From Marinobacter xestospongiae (GTDB lineage: Bacteria > Pseudomonadota > Gammaproteobacteria > Pseudomonadales > Oleiphilaceae): a stretch of DNA of 64,000 nucleotides. Position 1 is the first letter of the stretch. The number at the start of each line of letters is the position of its first letter. The notes under the pieces are model-generated. The model was given only the letters and a program-made list of their open reading frames with translations, searched no databases and was not told where the DNA came from. Made by a program: the position numbers and the translations under genes. Shown piece after piece: positions 25,698 through 39,575 of the stretch. The DNA lies in contig NZ_JAKZAK010000010.1 of NCBI RefSeq assembly GCF_023156385.1, positions 1 through 64,000 of the forward strand, written 5' to 3'.

Positions 25698-26651
25698 ATG
25701 AATCCCAATTACCTGGACTTTGAACAGCCGATCGCCGACCTGGAAGCCAAGATCGAAGAGCTTCGCATGGTGGGCAACGATACCGACATCAACATCAGCG
25801 ATGAAATCAACCGCCTGCGCAGCAAAAGCGTGAGCCTGACTGAGTCGATCTTTTCCGACCTCAAGTCGTGGGATATCGCCCGTCTGGCCCGGCACCCACG
25901 CCGGCCCTATACCCTGGACTACATCGAGACCATGTTTGACGACTTCGATGAGTTCCACGGTGATCGCGCCTACGCCGATGATCAGGCCATTGTCGGCGGC
26001 ACCGCCCGCCTGGACGGTAAACCGGTGATGATCATCGGCCACCAGAAGGGCCGGGAAGTGCGTGACAAGGTTCGCCGCAACTTCGGCATGCCGCGTCCGG
26101 AAGGTTACCGCAAGGCCGTCCGGCTGATGGAAATGGCCGAGCGTTTCAAACTGCCGGTGCTGACCTTTATCGATACCCAGGGAGCCTACCCCGGTATCGG
26201 CGCTGAGGAGCGTGGCCAGAGCGAGGCCATCGCCCACAACCTGGCGGTGATGTCCCGTCTGAAGACGCCGGTGATCTCCACCGTGATTGGCGAAGGTGGT
26301 TCCGGTGGCGCCCTGGCCATTGGTGTCTGCGATCGCCTGCTGATGCTGCAGTATTCGACCTACGGGGTGATTTCTCCGGAAGGGTGTGCGTCGATCCTGT
26401 GGAAGAGCGCCGAGTACGCCGCCCAGGCGGCTGAGGCTATGGGCGTAACCGCCGACCGGCTGAAAGAGCTGGGCGTGGCGGATCGCCTGATCGATGAACC
26501 CTTGGGTGGGGCCCACCGTGACCCCGAGGCCATGTCGGCATCCCTCAAGGCGGCACTGATCGATGAGCTGGAAGAACTTCAGCGGCTGCCGGAAGACGAG
26601 CTGCTGTCCCGTCGCTATGAGCGTCTGACCCGGTATGACAACGGACGGTAA
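25698..26651 (+). CDS. accA: Acetyl-CoA carboxylase carboxyltransferase alpha subunit
   Basis: A 317-residue subunit of acetyl-CoA carboxylase; with AccD it transfers carboxyl from biotin to acetyl-CoA for fatty acid synthesis. The N-terminal coiled segment ([20 protein letters not shown]) and the crotonase-like core with [53 protein letters not shown] and [16 protein letters not shown] are typical. The last 17 bases overlap the tilS start, giving translational coupling. The 150-base gap from dnaE has a GGGCGAG/CTCGCCC inverted repeat just upstream of the ribosome site. Confidence 0.98.
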   Translation: MNPNYLDFEQPIADLEAKIEELRMVGNDTDINISDEINRLRSKSVSLTESIFSDLKSWDIARLARHPRRPYTLDYIETMFDDFDEFHGDRAYADDQAIVGGTARLDGKPVMIIGHQKGREVRDKVRRNFGMPRPEGYRKAVRLMEMAERFKLPVLTFIDTQGAYPGIGAEERGQSEAIAHNLAVMSRLKTPVISTVIGEGGSGGALAIGVCDRLLMLQYSTYGVISPEGCASILWKSAEYAAQAAEAMGVTADRLKELGVADRLIDEPLGGAHRDPEAMSASLKAALIDELEELQRLPEDELLSRRYERLTRYDNGR

Positions 26652-27978
26652 ACGCCGTCCCGCTGCGTCATCCTGGCCTGATTCCCTGCTCGCGCCCCTG
26701 CGGGCGCTGCCGGATGACGGCCCCCTCCTGATTGCCCTAAGTGGTGGCATGGACTCGGTGGTGCTGTTGCATGCCGCGGTCCATTGCCTGGCTGAACGCC
26801 CCGGTGGCCTTGCCGCCCTCCACATCAATCATCAGCTCCAGACTAACGCTGACGACTGCGAAGCGTTCTGTCGCGAGCTGTGCGCCTCCCTGGGGGTGGC
26901 CTGTCAGGTGACGCGAGTCACGGTGCCGCAGGGTACTGCCGGTGGTCATGGTGGGCTGGAAGCCGCGGCCCGGGAGGCCCGCTATCAGGTATTTGAAGCA
27001 GCACTCGCCCAGGGCGGCACCCTGTTGATGGCGCACCACCAGGATGACCAGGCTGAAACGGTGCTGTTCCGATTGCTGCGGGGCTCCGGTCCGGCGGGAT
27101 TGGCGGGCATGCCCCGACAGCGACCGTTGGGCGGTGGCCGGCTGGTACGGCCGTTCCTGGAGTTCTCACGACAGCAATTGCAGGGTTGGGCGGACAGCGC
27201 GGGTTATCGCTGGGTGGAAGACCCCAGCAATCAGGACACCGGGTTTGATCGCAACTTCCTCCGCCACCGTGTCCTGCCGCTGCTGAAACAGCGTTGGCCG
27301 ACGGTGCTTAAACGACTGCAGCGCAGTGCTGAGGCCTGTGACGAGGGGGCTCAGCTGGCGGCGTCGCTGGCGCGCCTGCACCATCAACAGGTGGCCTCCT
27401 GTGACGGCGGCCTGCGGGTGGCTGAGCTGGCCCGACTTACCGGGCCAGAGCAGAAAAACCTGCTACGCTGGTGGATAGGTCAGCGGGGGCTGCCAGTGCC
27501 GGAACGTCAGGACTGGCGCGCGTCCCTGGCCGAGCTCACCGACGCGGGCGAGGATCGTCAACCCGAACTGGTCGGGCAGGGCTTTGTGCTTCGGCGCTAC
27601 CGCGGCACCCTCTACCTGGTTACGGCGGAGCAACGGTTGCCCGAGCCCTGCTGGCTGGAGCCGGGGCGGCCAACCCGATGGGGCGACTGGCGCCTGACTC
27701 TGGAGCCGGTGGTGGTGCCGAGTACGCAAATACCGAAAATCCGACTGTCGACCCGACAGGGGGGAGAGCGTCTCAGACCTGACTCCGACGGGCCCTCCCG
27801 GGCCCTGAAAACCTGGTTGCAGGAACAGGCCGTTCCGCCTTGGGAACGGGCGCGGTTACCGGTTCTGACGGAGCTTGGCGAGGTGGTCGCCGTCGGCGAT
27901 TTCTGGATCTCGCCGAAGTACGCCGGAGCGGCGCCAGAGCGCGGCTGGCGGATTGTTGTGGAGCGGTATTGTGATTGA
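26635..27978 (+). CDS. tilS: tRNA(Ile)-lysidine synthase
   Basis: A 447-residue enzyme that modifies C34 of the CAU tRNA to lysidine so it reads AUA. The PP-loop [15 protein letters not shown] (SGGMDS at 36-41) binds ATP. Other conserved segments are [40 protein letters not shown] and [16 protein letters not shown], followed by the TilS middle and C-terminal substrate-binding domains (about 250-447). ATG 26635 lies within the last 17 bases of accA. Length is normal for the long gammaproteobacterial form. Confidence 0.96.
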   Translation: MTTDGKRRPAASSWPDSLLAPLRALPDDGPLLIALSGGMDSVVLLHAAVHCLAERPGGLAALHINHQLQTNADDCEAFCRELCASLGVACQVTRVTVPQGTAGGHGGLEAAAREARYQVFEAALAQGGTLLMAHHQDDQAETVLFRLLRGSGPAGLAGMPRQRPLGGGRLVRPFLEFSRQQLQGWADSAGYRWVEDPSNQDTGFDRNFLRHRVLPLLKQRWPTVLKRLQRSAEACDEGAQLAASLARLHHQQVASCDGGLRVAELARLTGPEQKNLLRWWIGQRGLPVPERQDWRASLAELTDAGEDRQPELVGQGFVLRRYRGTLYLVTAEQRLPEPCWLEPGRPTRWGDWRLTLEPVVVPSTQIPKIRLSTRQGGERLRPDSDGPSRALKTWLQEQAVPPWERARLPVLTELGEVVAVGDFWISPKYAGAAPERGWRIVVERYCD

Positions 27979-28023
27979 GAAGGTGGGGCGGTTCTGGTAG
28001 TCTGGCGTCCCATCTTGAGATGA

Positions 28024-29694
<1,671 letters not shown>

Positions 29695-29711
29695 CACCTT
29701 TTTTGACACCG

Positions 29712-29742
29712 ACGCCGGTGCGGTCTTCCGCACCGGCGTTTT
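29712..29742 (+). terminator. Rho-independent terminator after pyrG
   Basis: An 11-bp stem (CGCCGGTGCGG with its complement) with a TCTT loop is followed by TTTT, between pyrG and kdsA. It would separate the pyrG transcript from kdsA-eno. Confidence 0.8.
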
Positions 29743-29744
29743 GA

Positions 29745-30632
<888 letters not shown>

Positions 30633-30642
30633 TTTGCATCAG

Positions 30643-30712
30643 GCGCCTCGAGCCGGGCGCCCCGAACCGGGCGCCCCGAACCGGGCGTCCCGAACTGGGC
30701 GTCCCGATATCC
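30643..30712 (+). repeat. Five tandem 14-bp units between kdsA and eno
   Basis: Five head-to-tail units: GCGCCTCGAGCCGG, GCGCCCCGAACCGG (twice), GCGTCCCGAACTGG and GCGTCCCGATATCC. The two central copies are identical and the edges diverge by one to five bases. The unit length is not a multiple of three, so it is not coding. It lies 10 bases past the kdsA stop and 58 bases before the eno ATG. Confidence 0.9.
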
Positions 30713-30725
30713 GCATTCGTACTGA

Positions 30726-32066
<1,341 letters not shown>

Positions 32067-32112
32067 GACCGTAAACGTGGCCTAACCGGTTAGGTTCGGC
32101 TAAACTCTTAAG

Positions 32113-32158
32113 GCTGCCGATTATCTTTAGGGTGTAACCTACGGATTCGGCAGCTTTT
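32113..32158 (+). terminator. Terminator hairpin after eno
   Basis: GCTGCCGA (32113-32120) pairs with TCGGCAGC (32147-32154), followed by TTTT; the 26-base loop can form a small inner hairpin. It lies 47 bases past the eno stop and 45 bases before ftsB. The long loop makes it less certain than the other terminators. Confidence 0.6.
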
Positions 32159-32202
32159 ATGTTTCTGGTAACCCGTCCCCATAGGGCAAGTCGAGCGCTC
32201 AA

Positions 32203-32475
32203 ATGAAGGTTTTATGGTCGGTGATGATTATCATCATTCTCCTGCTGCAACTGCGGTTGTGGGTGGGGGAGGGCAGTTTTGCCCAGGTCTGGAGCCTGCA
32301 GGAATCCATTGCGGCGCAACAGGCAGAGAATGCCACCCTCGCCGCCCGTAACCAGCGGCTTTACGCTGAAGTTCGTAACCTGCGTCATCAGCAGGGGGCG
32401 ATCGAAGAGCGCGCGCGGATGAATCTGGGGCTGATTCGCCAGGACGAGACCTTCTTCCTGGTGGTTGAGCCCTGA
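32203..32475 (+). CDS. ftsB: Cell division protein FtsB
   Basis: A 90-residue bitopic protein of the FtsBLQ divisome complex. One membrane helix (VLWSVMIIIILLLQLRLWV, about 3-20) is followed by a periplasmic coiled coil (about 28-65: LQESIAAQQAENATLAARNQ) and a conserved C-terminal IEERARMNLGLIRQDETFFLVV. Length and topology match FtsB, and the eno-ftsB-ispD order is canonical. Confidence 0.95.
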   Translation: MKVLWSVMIIIILLLQLRLWVGEGSFAQVWSLQESIAAQQAENATLAARNQRLYAEVRNLRHQQGAIEERARMNLGLIRQDETFFLVVEP

Positions 32476-32512
32476 ACCTGCCATAGGCCGGCAACCCCTG
32501 AGTCTGACAGCA

Positions 32513-33232
32513 ATGATGAACAGTCCCCGTCTCTGGCTGGTAATCCCGGCCGCTGGGGTGGGTCGGCGCATGGCCGCCGATTGTCCCAAGCAGTATCTCC
32601 GTATCCACAATCGCTACGTGTTGGACATTACTCTGTCCCGGGTGCTGGACTTTGCACCGTTTGCCGGCTGCGTGGTGGCATTGAACCCCGAAGATGGTTA
32701 CTGGTCTGAGGCCGATGCCAGCAAAGACCCCCGAATTCAGACCTGTGCCGGGGGCCAGGAGCGGGCGGACTCAGTGCTGGCTGCCTTGCAGGCACTGGAC
32801 GCCCGGGCGGCAGACGACGACTGGGTGCTGGTACACGATGTTGCCCGGCCCTGCCTGATGGCGGAAGACCTCACCCGACTGTTGGAGCGGCTGGCAGCGG
32901 ATGAGGTGGGTGGCCTGCTGGCAGCGCCTGTGAGCGATACCATCAAACGTGTGCCCAAAGGCCGTGACCAGGTCACGGCCACCGAAGACCGCAGCCTCCT
33001 GTGGCGGGCGCTGACACCGCAGATGTTCCGCTACCGGACGCTCTGCGCGGCGTTGACTCAGGGGTTGCAGGCTGGACAGCCGATCACCGATGAGGCATCC
33101 GCCATTGAACTGGCAGGCCTGATACCCCGGGTGGTCGAGGGGCGTCCAGACAACCTCAAGATTACCGTGCCGGCGGACTTGGCCCTGGCAGAATTCATTC
33201 TCGGGCAATCCACCGCCCGCGATCAGCAGTAA
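32513..33232 (+). CDS. ispD: 2-C-methyl-D-erythritol 4-phosphate cytidylyltransferase
   Basis: A 239-residue MEP-pathway enzyme that attaches CMP to methylerythritol phosphate. The CTP-binding loop is LVIPAAGVGRRMAADCPKQY; AGGQERADSVLAAL, VLVHDVARPCL and ITDEASAIELAG follow as in family members. Two neighbouring ATGs (32513 and 32516) are possible; the longer reading from 32465 overlaps ftsB by 11 bases. ispF follows after 15 bases, so the two act in consecutive isoprenoid steps from one transcript. Confidence 0.96.
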   Translation: MMNSPRLWLVIPAAGVGRRMAADCPKQYLRIHNRYVLDITLSRVLDFAPFAGCVVALNPEDGYWSEADASKDPRIQTCAGGQERADSVLAALQALDARAADDDWVLVHDVARPCLMAEDLTRLLERLAADEVGGLLAAPVSDTIKRVPKGRDQVTATEDRSLLWRALTPQMFRYRTLCAALTQGLQAGQPITDEASAIELAGLIPRVVEGRPDNLKITVPADLALAEFILGQSTARDQQ

Positions 33233-33247
33233 GAGCAGGAGAACCTC

Positions 33248-33733
33248 ATGCGGATAGGCCAAGGCTTCGATGTCCACGCGTTTTGTGATGGCGACCGGGT
33301 GATACTGGGCGGCGTGAGTATTCCCCACAGTCAGGGACTCAAGGCCCATTCCGACGGTGATGTGCTGTTGCACGCACTGGCCGACGCCCTGCTCGGTGCC
33401 CTGGCTCTGGGGGATATTGGTCACTTCTTTCCGGATACCAGTGACCAGTGGGCGGGGGCGGACAGCCGCGACCTGTTGCGGCGGGTGATGGCGGAGGTGC
33501 ACCAGCGGGGCTACCGGGTGGTCAATGTCGACACCACGGTGATTGCCCAGGCACCGAAGATGGCTCCCCACGTAAACGCCATGCGGCGGAACATTGCGGA
33601 AGACCTGAACGTGGCGGTGGAGTGCGTCAGCGTCAAGGCGACGACCACCGAAAAACTCGGGTTCACCGGCCGTCGTGAGGGCATAGCCTGCCAGGCGGTC
33701 TGTCTGCTGGAGGCTGCTGACCATGACCGCTGA
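33248..33733 (+). CDS. ispF: 2-C-methyl-D-erythritol 2,4-cyclodiphosphate synthase
   Basis: A 161-residue trimeric MEP-pathway enzyme. The zinc ligands lie in GQGFDVHAF and [29 protein letters not shown] and [17 protein letters not shown] are also typical. The ribosome site is AGGAG. The end overlaps the start of truD by 11 bases. Confidence 0.97.
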   Translation: MRIGQGFDVHAFCDGDRVILGGVSIPHSQGLKAHSDGDVLLHALADALLGALALGDIGHFFPDTSDQWAGADSRDLLRRVMAEVHQRGYRVVNVDTTVIAQAPKMAPHVNAMRRNIAEDLNVAVECVSVKATTTEKLGFTGRREGIACQAVCLLEAADHDR

Positions 33734-34769
33734 TCCATCACCCTGGTGTCTGGACTGGCCCGTATCCGGTGAAGGCCGGGTTGGCCGGGCGGTGCTCAAG
33801 GTATCTCCGGAAACCTTCTTTGTCGACGAGGATCTGGGGCTGCCCGGGTTTCCCGAGGAATGCGGTGCCGATCAGCGCCAGGGGGAAGGTGAGCACCTGT
33901 GTCTGCGGCTCGAGAAGTGTGGCGACAACACTGATTATGTGGCCCGCCAGCTGGCCGATCTCGCCGGTTGCCGGGCCCATGAAGTGGGCGTCTGTGGCCT
34001 CAAGGATCGCCATGCGGTGACCCGGCAGTGGTTCAGCATCCAGCGACCTGGCCGGGAAGCCGAGGATGTTGACTTCGTGGCGACGGTGGCCGAACGCTGG
34101 CCGGTGCTGGCCTGTCGCCGTTTCAACCGCAAACTGCGGCGGGGAGACCATCGCGGCAATCGCTTCCGCATTACCCTGGTGGCGGTGGAAGGCGACCGGG
34201 CTGCCATCGAATCGGCTCTGAACCTGGTGGCCCGGGAAGGCTGCCCCAACTACTTTGGCCGCCAGCGCTTTGGCCACAACGGTGGTAACCTTGATCGGGC
34301 CATTGCCGACGCCAAAAAAGGCCATCGACCCCAGCGTCGCCGTGGTCATGGCAATCGCCAGAAGGCCGGCCTCTACCTCTCTGCTGCCCGTTCCTGGCTG
34401 TTCAACGCGGTGCTGGCAGAGCGGGTTCGACAGGGCAATTGGCATCAGCGTTTGCCGGGCGAGCCTGACCCGGAGCGGCCCACGGGCCCTCTGTGGGGGG
34501 ATGGCGGTACCCGCGCCACTGAGGTTCAGGAAACCCTGGAGCGGCAGGTCGTCGCGGCGATGCCGGAGCTGGAGGCGGTGTTTGCCGCTTCCCGCATGTC
34601 GCCCGAGCGGCGTCCGCTGGCGCTGTTACCCGGGCAACTGGAGTGGCAGTGGCCGTCAGAGTCCGAGCTGACACTCACGTTTCATCTGCAGGCAGGACAA
34701 TACGCCACGGCACTGATTGGCAACGTTTTCGAGCTTCAGGATGCCAGTGGACTCGCAGCCAGCGGCTAA
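33723..34769 (+). CDS. truD: tRNA pseudouridine(13) synthase
   Basis: A 348-residue TruD-family pseudouridine synthase for U13 of tRNA(Glu). The catalytic Asp is in [16 protein letters not shown], with [13 protein letters not shown] and [17 protein letters not shown] giving the conserved core and the TRUD insertion domain from about 155 to 305. It overlaps ispF, extending the ispD-ispF-truD operon. Length is normal. Confidence 0.95.
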   Translation: MTADPSPWCLDWPVSGEGRVGRAVLKVSPETFFVDEDLGLPGFPEECGADQRQGEGEHLCLRLEKCGDNTDYVARQLADLAGCRAHEVGVCGLKDRHAVTRQWFSIQRPGREAEDVDFVATVAERWPVLACRRFNRKLRRGDHRGNRFRITLVAVEGDRAAIESALNLVAREGCPNYFGRQRFGHNGGNLDRAIADAKKGHRPQRRRGHGNRQKAGLYLSAARSWLFNAVLAERVRQGNWHQRLPGEPDPERPTGPLWGDGGTRATEVQETLERQVVAAMPELEAVFAASRMSPERRPLALLPGQLEWQWPSESELTLTFHLQAGQYATALIGNVFELQDASGLAASG

Positions 34770-34914
34770 AGCGGGCATATTAGTGGGCTGACTGTCAGGG
34801 TTGCAGCGTCGGCTCTGGCAGGGACTTGGTAAAATAACGAAAGGGCTACACCCCACGGACATGATTGCCACGGCGCAGGGATCGCCGGGAGGGTCGGGGC
34901 CCGTGGAGATGATT

Positions 34915-35667
34915 GTGCGTATTCTGTTGTCCAATGATGATGGTGTCCATTCTCCGGGGCTGGTGGCCCTGCATGACGAGCTGAGTGGTCTGGCGGAGCT
35001 GGAAGTGGTGGCTCCCGACCGGGATCACAGTGGGGCCAGTAACGCCCTGACCCTGAACCGTCCATTGACGGTGGAACGTCACCCCAACGGTTTCCAGTCG
35101 GTGGATGGAACCCCTACCGATTGCGTTCATTTGGCGGTTAACGGCCTGTTTGACGCGCCTTTCGACCGGGTGATCTCCGGTATCAATACCCACGCCAATC
35201 TCGGTGATGACGTCATATACTCCGGCACCGTTGCCGCTGCCACCGAAGGCCGCCACCTGGGCTTACCGGCGATTGCCATGTCGCTGGCCAGCGAGGGGCG
35301 GGGCCATTTCGATACCGCCGCCCGGGTTGCCCGCTTCCTGCTGGAGTGGCGGCGTCCGCTGTCCCTGGGGCCGCGCTGCATCCTCAACGTCAACGTGCCA
35401 GACCGTCCCTGGCAGGAGCTGGCCGGATTCCAGGTGACCCGGCTTGGCCACCGCGGGCGTGCCGAAGGGGCCGTACCAGTCACTTGCCCGCGCGGGCGGG
35501 CGCGCTACTGGATTGGCGCCGCCGGGGATGGGGGCGATGATGGTCCGGGTACCGACTTTGCCGCCATTCGCGCCGGTTTCGTATCGGTGACGCCGGTCCA
35601 GGTGGACATGACACGGCACGAAGCGCTGGGCTCGCTGTCACAGTGGCTGGAGGGCGCGAATCAATGA
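34915..35667 (+). CDS. surE: 5'/3'-nucleotidase SurE
   Basis: A 250-residue metal-dependent nucleotidase acting on nucleoside monophosphates and short polyphosphates. The conserved start is [15 protein letters not shown], which begins at GTG 34915 and has GGAG 6 bases upstream; the ATG at 34909 directly abuts that site, so GTG is preferred. Asp pairs in SNDDG, the Asn in [15 protein letters not shown] and [20 protein letters not shown] form the active site. The stop overlaps the pcm ATG (ATGA). Confidence 0.95.
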   Translation: MRILLSNDDGVHSPGLVALHDELSGLAELEVVAPDRDHSGASNALTLNRPLTVERHPNGFQSVDGTPTDCVHLAVNGLFDAPFDRVISGINTHANLGDDVIYSGTVAAATEGRHLGLPAIAMSLASEGRGHFDTAARVARFLLEWRRPLSLGPRCILNVNVPDRPWQELAGFQVTRLGHRGRAEGAVPVTCPRGRARYWIGAAGDGGDDGPGTDFAAIRAGFVSVTPVQVDMTRHEALGSLSQWLEGANQ

Positions 35668-36320
35668 GCAGTGAACTTCAGGGTATAGGCATGACTTCCC
35701 GGCGCACGCGGATGCGACTGATCCAGCGCTTGAGGGAGCATGGCATCGACAACGAGCAGGTGCTGGATGTGATGGCGGACGCACCACGCCACATCTTCCT
35801 GGATGAGGCGCTGGCTCACCGTGCTTATGAGGACACCGCGCTGCCGATTGGCCATGGCCAAACCCTGTCACAACCCTACATTGTTGCCCGAATGACCTCC
35901 GCGCTGATGGCCCATAGTCCCTCCCGGGTGTTGGAGCTGGGAACCGGCTCGGGTTACCAGACCGCCATCCTCGCCAGGCTGGTGGATGAAGTCTTCAGCG
36001 TTGAGCGTATCAAACCGTTGCAGGACAGGGCCCGTGATCGCTTGCGTACTCTCGGGGTGAGGAATGTGGTGCTGCGCCATGCGGATGGCGGTATTGGCTG
36101 GCCCGAGAAGGGGCCCTTCGATGGCATTATTGTCACCGCCGCACCCAAGGTGCTGCCTTCCGAGTTACTTTCCCAGCTGGCCGATGGTGGTGTGTTGATC
36201 GCGCCGGTCGGCGAGACCACCCAGATGCTGGTGCAGACCGTACGCCAGGGCGACGAATTCGTGCAGACCGAACTGGAACCGGTGCGCTTTGTACCCCTGC
36301 TGGGCGGGGTGGTTCGATGA
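35664..36320 (+). CDS. pcm: Protein-L-isoaspartate O-methyltransferase
   Basis: A 218-residue repair methyltransferase that methylates isoaspartyl residues of aged proteins. The SAM-binding motif is [56 protein letters not shown] and [14 protein letters not shown] are typical. The ATG at 35664 shares ATGA with the surE stop; an upstream in-frame ATG at 35643 would be deeper inside surE. surE-pcm-nlpD-rpoS is the stationary-phase arrangement known from E. coli, here with a DUF368 gene inserted. Confidence 0.96.
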   Translation: MSSELQGIGMTSRRTRMRLIQRLREHGIDNEQVLDVMADAPRHIFLDEALAHRAYEDTALPIGHGQTLSQPYIVARMTSALMAHSPSRVLELGTGSGYQTAILARLVDEVFSVERIKPLQDRARDRLRTLGVRNVVLRHADGGIGWPEKGPFDGIIVTAAPKVLPSELLSQLADGGVLIAPVGETTQMLVQTVRQGDEFVQTELEPVRFVPLLGGVVR

Positions 36321-37279
36321 GTCAGGCGGACGATCGCAGCCATAGCGCTCTGGGCATCGCGCTGCGGGGACTGGCGATGGGCGCAGCCGACATCGTCCCC
36401 GGCGTCTCCGGTGGCACCATCGCGTTCATTACCGGTATCTACTTTCGCCTGCTGGCGGCAGTGAACGCTGTACCCGCGGCGGTGTTGGGAGAGCTGCTCA
36501 AAGGACGCGTCAAAGCCTTCTGGGTGCGATGCGACGGCACGTTTCTGACACTATTGCTGGCGGGTATTCTGGTCAGCATCGTGACCATGGCTTCCATGAT
36601 CAGCTACCTGCTGCAGGCTTATCCGATCCTGTTGTGGAGTTTCTTCTTTGGCCTGATTCTGGCGTCGGTGTGGCACGTGTTGAGGCAACTGCAGCGGCCT
36701 GACTGGCCATTGCTGGCGCCCCTGGCGTTGGGTGTGGTGTTTGCCTGGTGGGTAACCACCCTGCCGGTCGGACAGGTGTCGCCGTCCGGGCTGGTGTTTT
36801 TCGGCGCCGGGGCGCTGGCCATCTGCGCGATGATACTGCCGGGTATTTCCGGCAGCTTCATCTTGGTGATTCTGGGGATGTATGCGCCGGTACTGGCAGC
36901 CATCAAGGGTGCCCAGTTTGCCACCCTGGGGCTGTTTGCCGCTGGCTGTCTGGTGGGCCTGCTGTCGATCGCCCGACTGTTGACCTGGGCGATTCACCGC
37001 TATCACGATGCCGTAATGGCACTACTGACTGGCTTCATGATTGGTGCGTTGAACAAGGTCTGGCCCTGGAAAGAGACCCTGAGCTGGCGCACCAACAGTG
37101 CCGGCGAGCAGGTTCCGTTGAGTCAGGTTAGTGTGTCGCCGGGCCGGTTTAGCGAGCTCACCGGTGAGCCGTCACAGTGGGCGCTGGCCCTGGGGTTAGC
37201 CGTTGCGGGCTTTGCGGCCGTGCTGTTGGTGGAGTGGCTGGGGCAGCGTCGATTGCCAAAAGTGGCAGCAAAAACATGA
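36317..37279 (+). CDS. DUF368 family membrane protein
   Basis: A 320-residue polytopic protein with about eight to nine hydrophobic helices. The N-terminal [25 protein letters not shown] and the repeat-like [25 protein letters not shown] are the two inverted half-motifs of DUF368 proteins, which have recently been linked to undecaprenyl phosphate translocation (PopT-type). It overlaps pcm by ATGA and ends 227 bases before nlpD. The function here is inferred only from family membership. Confidence 0.9.
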   Translation: MSQADDRSHSALGIALRGLAMGAADIVPGVSGGTIAFITGIYFRLLAAVNAVPAAVLGELLKGRVKAFWVRCDGTFLTLLLAGILVSIVTMASMISYLLQAYPILLWSFFFGLILASVWHVLRQLQRPDWPLLAPLALGVVFAWWVTTLPVGQVSPSGLVFFGAGALAICAMILPGISGSFILVILGMYAPVLAAIKGAQFATLGLFAAGCLVGLLSIARLLTWAIHRYHDAVMALLTGFMIGALNKVWPWKETLSWRTNSAGEQVPLSQVSVSPGRFSELTGEPSQWALALGLAVAGFAAVLLVEWLGQRRLPKVAAKT

Positions 37280-37301
37280 CACTGTGTTCGTTTAATTGTT
37301 T

Positions 37302-37331
37302 TTGCAAAGTGTTACCTATCCGAACTTTAAT
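37302..37331 (+). promoter_or_regulatory. Sigma-70 promoter candidate upstream of nlpD
   Basis: TTGCAA (37302-37307) and TTTAAT (37326-37331) are spaced by 18 bases, matching the -35 and -10 consensus at 4/6 and 5/6 positions. Transcription would start near 37338, about 170 bases before the nlpD start codon. Confidence 0.5.
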
Positions 37332-37337
37332 CTGTTT

Positions 37338-37440
37338 CCGCCAGTAACAAATACCAAGAGGCGGTAACTTGGAACTGCACAGAAAATGTGCAATATATTA
37401 GCGAGTTAGTGATAACAGTTTAGATCGCCTCCGGTTTTTT
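37338..37440 (+). other. Structured leader or small RNA candidate upstream of nlpD
   Basis: The predicted transcript contains CCGCC (37338-37342) complementary to GGCGG (37360-37364), a CCAAG/CTTGG pair, a clean TGCACA-GAAAA-TGTGCA hairpin (37376-37392), and GAGGCG (37358-37363) complementary to CGCCTC (37426-37431) directly before CGG and six T residues. The GGCGG segment can pair with either the upstream or the downstream partner, an attenuator-like choice. No ORF occupies the region, which is clearly AT-richer than its surroundings. Confidence 0.35.
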
Positions 37441-37506
37441 ATATTGATTTCGAATGGCTAAGACGTTTTTATTCTAACAAAGCTCAACTATCGGCCGACT
37501 CGCACC

Positions 37507-38382
37507 GTGACTCCTACTACCCCTTCCAATAGCGCCCGTCAGGGCGTGCAGGGGCAAGGGCGCAACGTCGCCCTCCGTGCCCGCCGCCACCGCAGCCTGC
37601 TGCTGGTGGCGGTGATGCTGTGGCTGGCCGGTTGTAATTCCCAGTCAATCTACAGCGACGATTCCTACAACCCCCCGGTGTACTGGGGGCAGCATGTGGT
37701 CAAGCGTGGCGAGACCCTTTACAGCATCGCCTGGCGCTATGGCCGCGATTACCGCGAACTGGGTAACGCCAACGGCATTGATCCGCCGTACCACATCCAG
37801 GCGGGGCAGGTTCTGCATCTCGACCGTCGTGGAACTGTAACCTCATCCCGCCAGACTGGGGCCAGTCGGACCCCGTCGGCCTCCCGCAGCAGCTCTGCAT
37901 CCACCACAAGCCGGGCGTCCTCGAGGGCATCCGCATCCAGTTCACGCAGTGGTCAACAGGCGAGTCGTCAGTCTGGCCGGGTGGATACCAACCGCACCCA
38001 GACCGTTTCCAGCATCGAGTGGCGCTGGCCCCACGCTGGCACCGTAATTGCAGGATTTTCAACAACTGGCAAGATCAACAAAGGTCTCGATATTGCAGGC
38101 AATACCGGTGACCAGATCAGGGCGGCAGCCGCTGGTAATGTTGTCTATGCCGGAAGTGGGTTGCTCGGTTACGGCAACCTGATCATTGTGAACCATAACG
38201 AGCACTACCTGAGTGCGTATGCCCATAACCGGAGCATACTCGTGCAAGAAGGGGAGGACGTCCAAGCCGGGCAAGTCATCGCAGAGCTGGGAAACAGCGG
38301 AGCGGATAGACCCAAGTTGCACTTTGAAATTCGTAAGAACGGCAACCCAGTCGATCCCTCACGCTACCTGCCTCCTCGCTGA
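37507..38382 (+). CDS. nlpD: Murein hydrolase activator NlpD
   Basis: A 291-residue lipoprotein. A long N-terminal lead ends in LLLVAVMLWLAGCNS (lipobox LAGC). A LysM domain follows (HVVKRGETLYSIAWRYGRDY), then a Ser/Arg/Thr-rich linker (about 115-165) and a C-terminal LytM/M23 domain with NKGLDIAGNTG, AYAHNRSILVQEGE and LHFEIRKNGNPVDP. The first zinc-ligand His is replaced by Asn and the HxH by KLH, as in E. coli NlpD, so it is a non-catalytic activator of amidases. The start is the GTG at 37507; the ribosome site is poor, so the true start could lie further in. rpoS follows after 178 bases. Confidence 0.92.
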   Translation: MTPTTPSNSARQGVQGQGRNVALRARRHRSLLLVAVMLWLAGCNSQSIYSDDSYNPPVYWGQHVVKRGETLYSIAWRYGRDYRELGNANGIDPPYHIQAGQVLHLDRRGTVTSSRQTGASRTPSASRSSSASTTSRASSRASASSSRSGQQASRQSGRVDTNRTQTVSSIEWRWPHAGTVIAGFSTTGKINKGLDIAGNTGDQIRAAAAGNVVYAGSGLLGYGNLIIVNHNEHYLSAYAHNRSILVQEGEDVQAGQVIAELGNSGADRPKLHFEIRKNGNPVDPSRYLPPR

Positions 38383-38560
38383 CATCCGGCGCCACAGCAA
38401 AACCGCATATAACAATACGTCACGTCGATCGCAGGCCTGAAATGCGAGACGGCGGCAACAATGCCCTGAACAAACAACAACGAACGAAACAGCAGGCGTC
38501 TGCGACAACTACAAAACAGGCAGACGGATAAACCGGGTCATTCAAAGGCGGGATTAGCAT

Positions 38561-39562
38561 ATGTCAGTAGAACATGAAGAACTCATCATCGAACGTGAAA
38601 CCACTGTTGACGAAGCCGACGATGAAGTCGAGGCCGTTTCCCTTGAAGACAAGAGATCGGCTCAGGAGCAGGACGGCTCCCCCACCAAGGAAGACATACC
38701 CCCCCAGGGACGCTATTTCGGCAGCCAGAAACAACTGGATGCCACCCAGCTCTATCTCAATGAGATAGGCTTTTCTCCACTGCTGACGCCGGAGGAAGAG
38801 GTCTATTTCGCACGACTGGCCCGAAAAGGTGAGGAAGCCGGTCGCAAGCGGATGATCGAAAGCAACCTGAGGCTGGTGGTGAAAATTGCCCGTCGGTACG
38901 TCAATCGCGGTCTGACCCTGCTGGATCTGATCGAGGAAGGCAACCTGGGGCTGATCCGGGCAGTTGAGAAGTTTGATCCCGAGCGCGGGTTCCGCTTCTC
39001 TACCTACGCCACCTGGTGGATTCGTCAAACCATTGAACGCGCCATCATGAATCAGACCCGGACCATCCGGCTGCCGATTCATGTGGTCAAGGAGCTCAAC
39101 CTGTATCTGCGGGCGGCTCGTGAGCTGACCCAGAAACTGGACCACGAACCGTCGGCGGAAGAGATCGCCAAGGTGGTGGACAAGCCGGTGGCGGACGTCA
39201 AACGCATGCTGGGCCTGAACGAACGGGTCGCCTCGGTGGACACCCCGATCGGCAGCAGCGGTGAGAAGTCTCTGCTGGATACCGTTGCCGATGAGGGCGC
39301 GTCCGATCCGGCGGATCTTTTGCAGGACAACAACATGTGCAGCTGCATCGAGAACTGGCTGGACCAGCTCAGCGACAAGCAGCAGGAAGTGTTGTCACGG
39401 CGTTTCGGGCTGCGTGGTTATCCTACCAGCACGTTGGAAGAAGTTGGCCAGGAAATTGGCCTGACCCGTGAACGGGTTCGCCAGATCCAGGTCGAAGCGT
39501 TGCGCCGGCTTCGGGAAATCCTTGAAAAAGAAGGCCTTTCCGGTAACATGCTGTTCATGTAA
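38561..39562 (+). CDS. rpoS: RNA polymerase sigma factor RpoS
   Basis: A 333-residue group 2 sigma-70 factor controlling stationary phase and general stress. Region 1.2 is [21 protein letters not shown], region 2 contains [20 protein letters not shown] and [18 protein letters not shown], region 3 [17 protein letters not shown], and region 4 has the helix-turn-helix [20 protein letters not shown]. The acidic, short N-terminus and the nlpD-rpoS order identify RpoS. In E. coli its main promoter lies inside nlpD; the same may hold here. Two hairpins lie downstream. Confidence 0.97.
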   Translation: MSVEHEELIIERETTVDEADDEVEAVSLEDKRSAQEQDGSPTKEDIPPQGRYFGSQKQLDATQLYLNEIGFSPLLTPEEEVYFARLARKGEEAGRKRMIESNLRLVVKIARRYVNRGLTLLDLIEEGNLGLIRAVEKFDPERGFRFSTYATWWIRQTIERAIMNQTRTIRLPIHVVKELNLYLRAARELTQKLDHEPSAEEIAKVVDKPVADVKRMLGLNERVASVDTPIGSSGEKSLLDTVADEGASDPADLLQDNNMCSCIENWLDQLSDKQQEVLSRRFGLRGYPTSTLEEVGQEIGLTRERVRQIQVEALRRLREILEKEGLSGNMLFM

Positions 39563-39575
39563 ACGCTTTCGGGTA

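Noticed and set aside
30643..30712. The 14-bp units as a CRISPR array
   Set aside because: The units are contiguous with no spacers, shorter than CRISPR repeats, and no cas gene is present.
34801..34914. A longer SurE starting at 34801
   Set aside because: The 38 extra residues are not part of the conserved family start, whereas GTG 34915 fits exactly.
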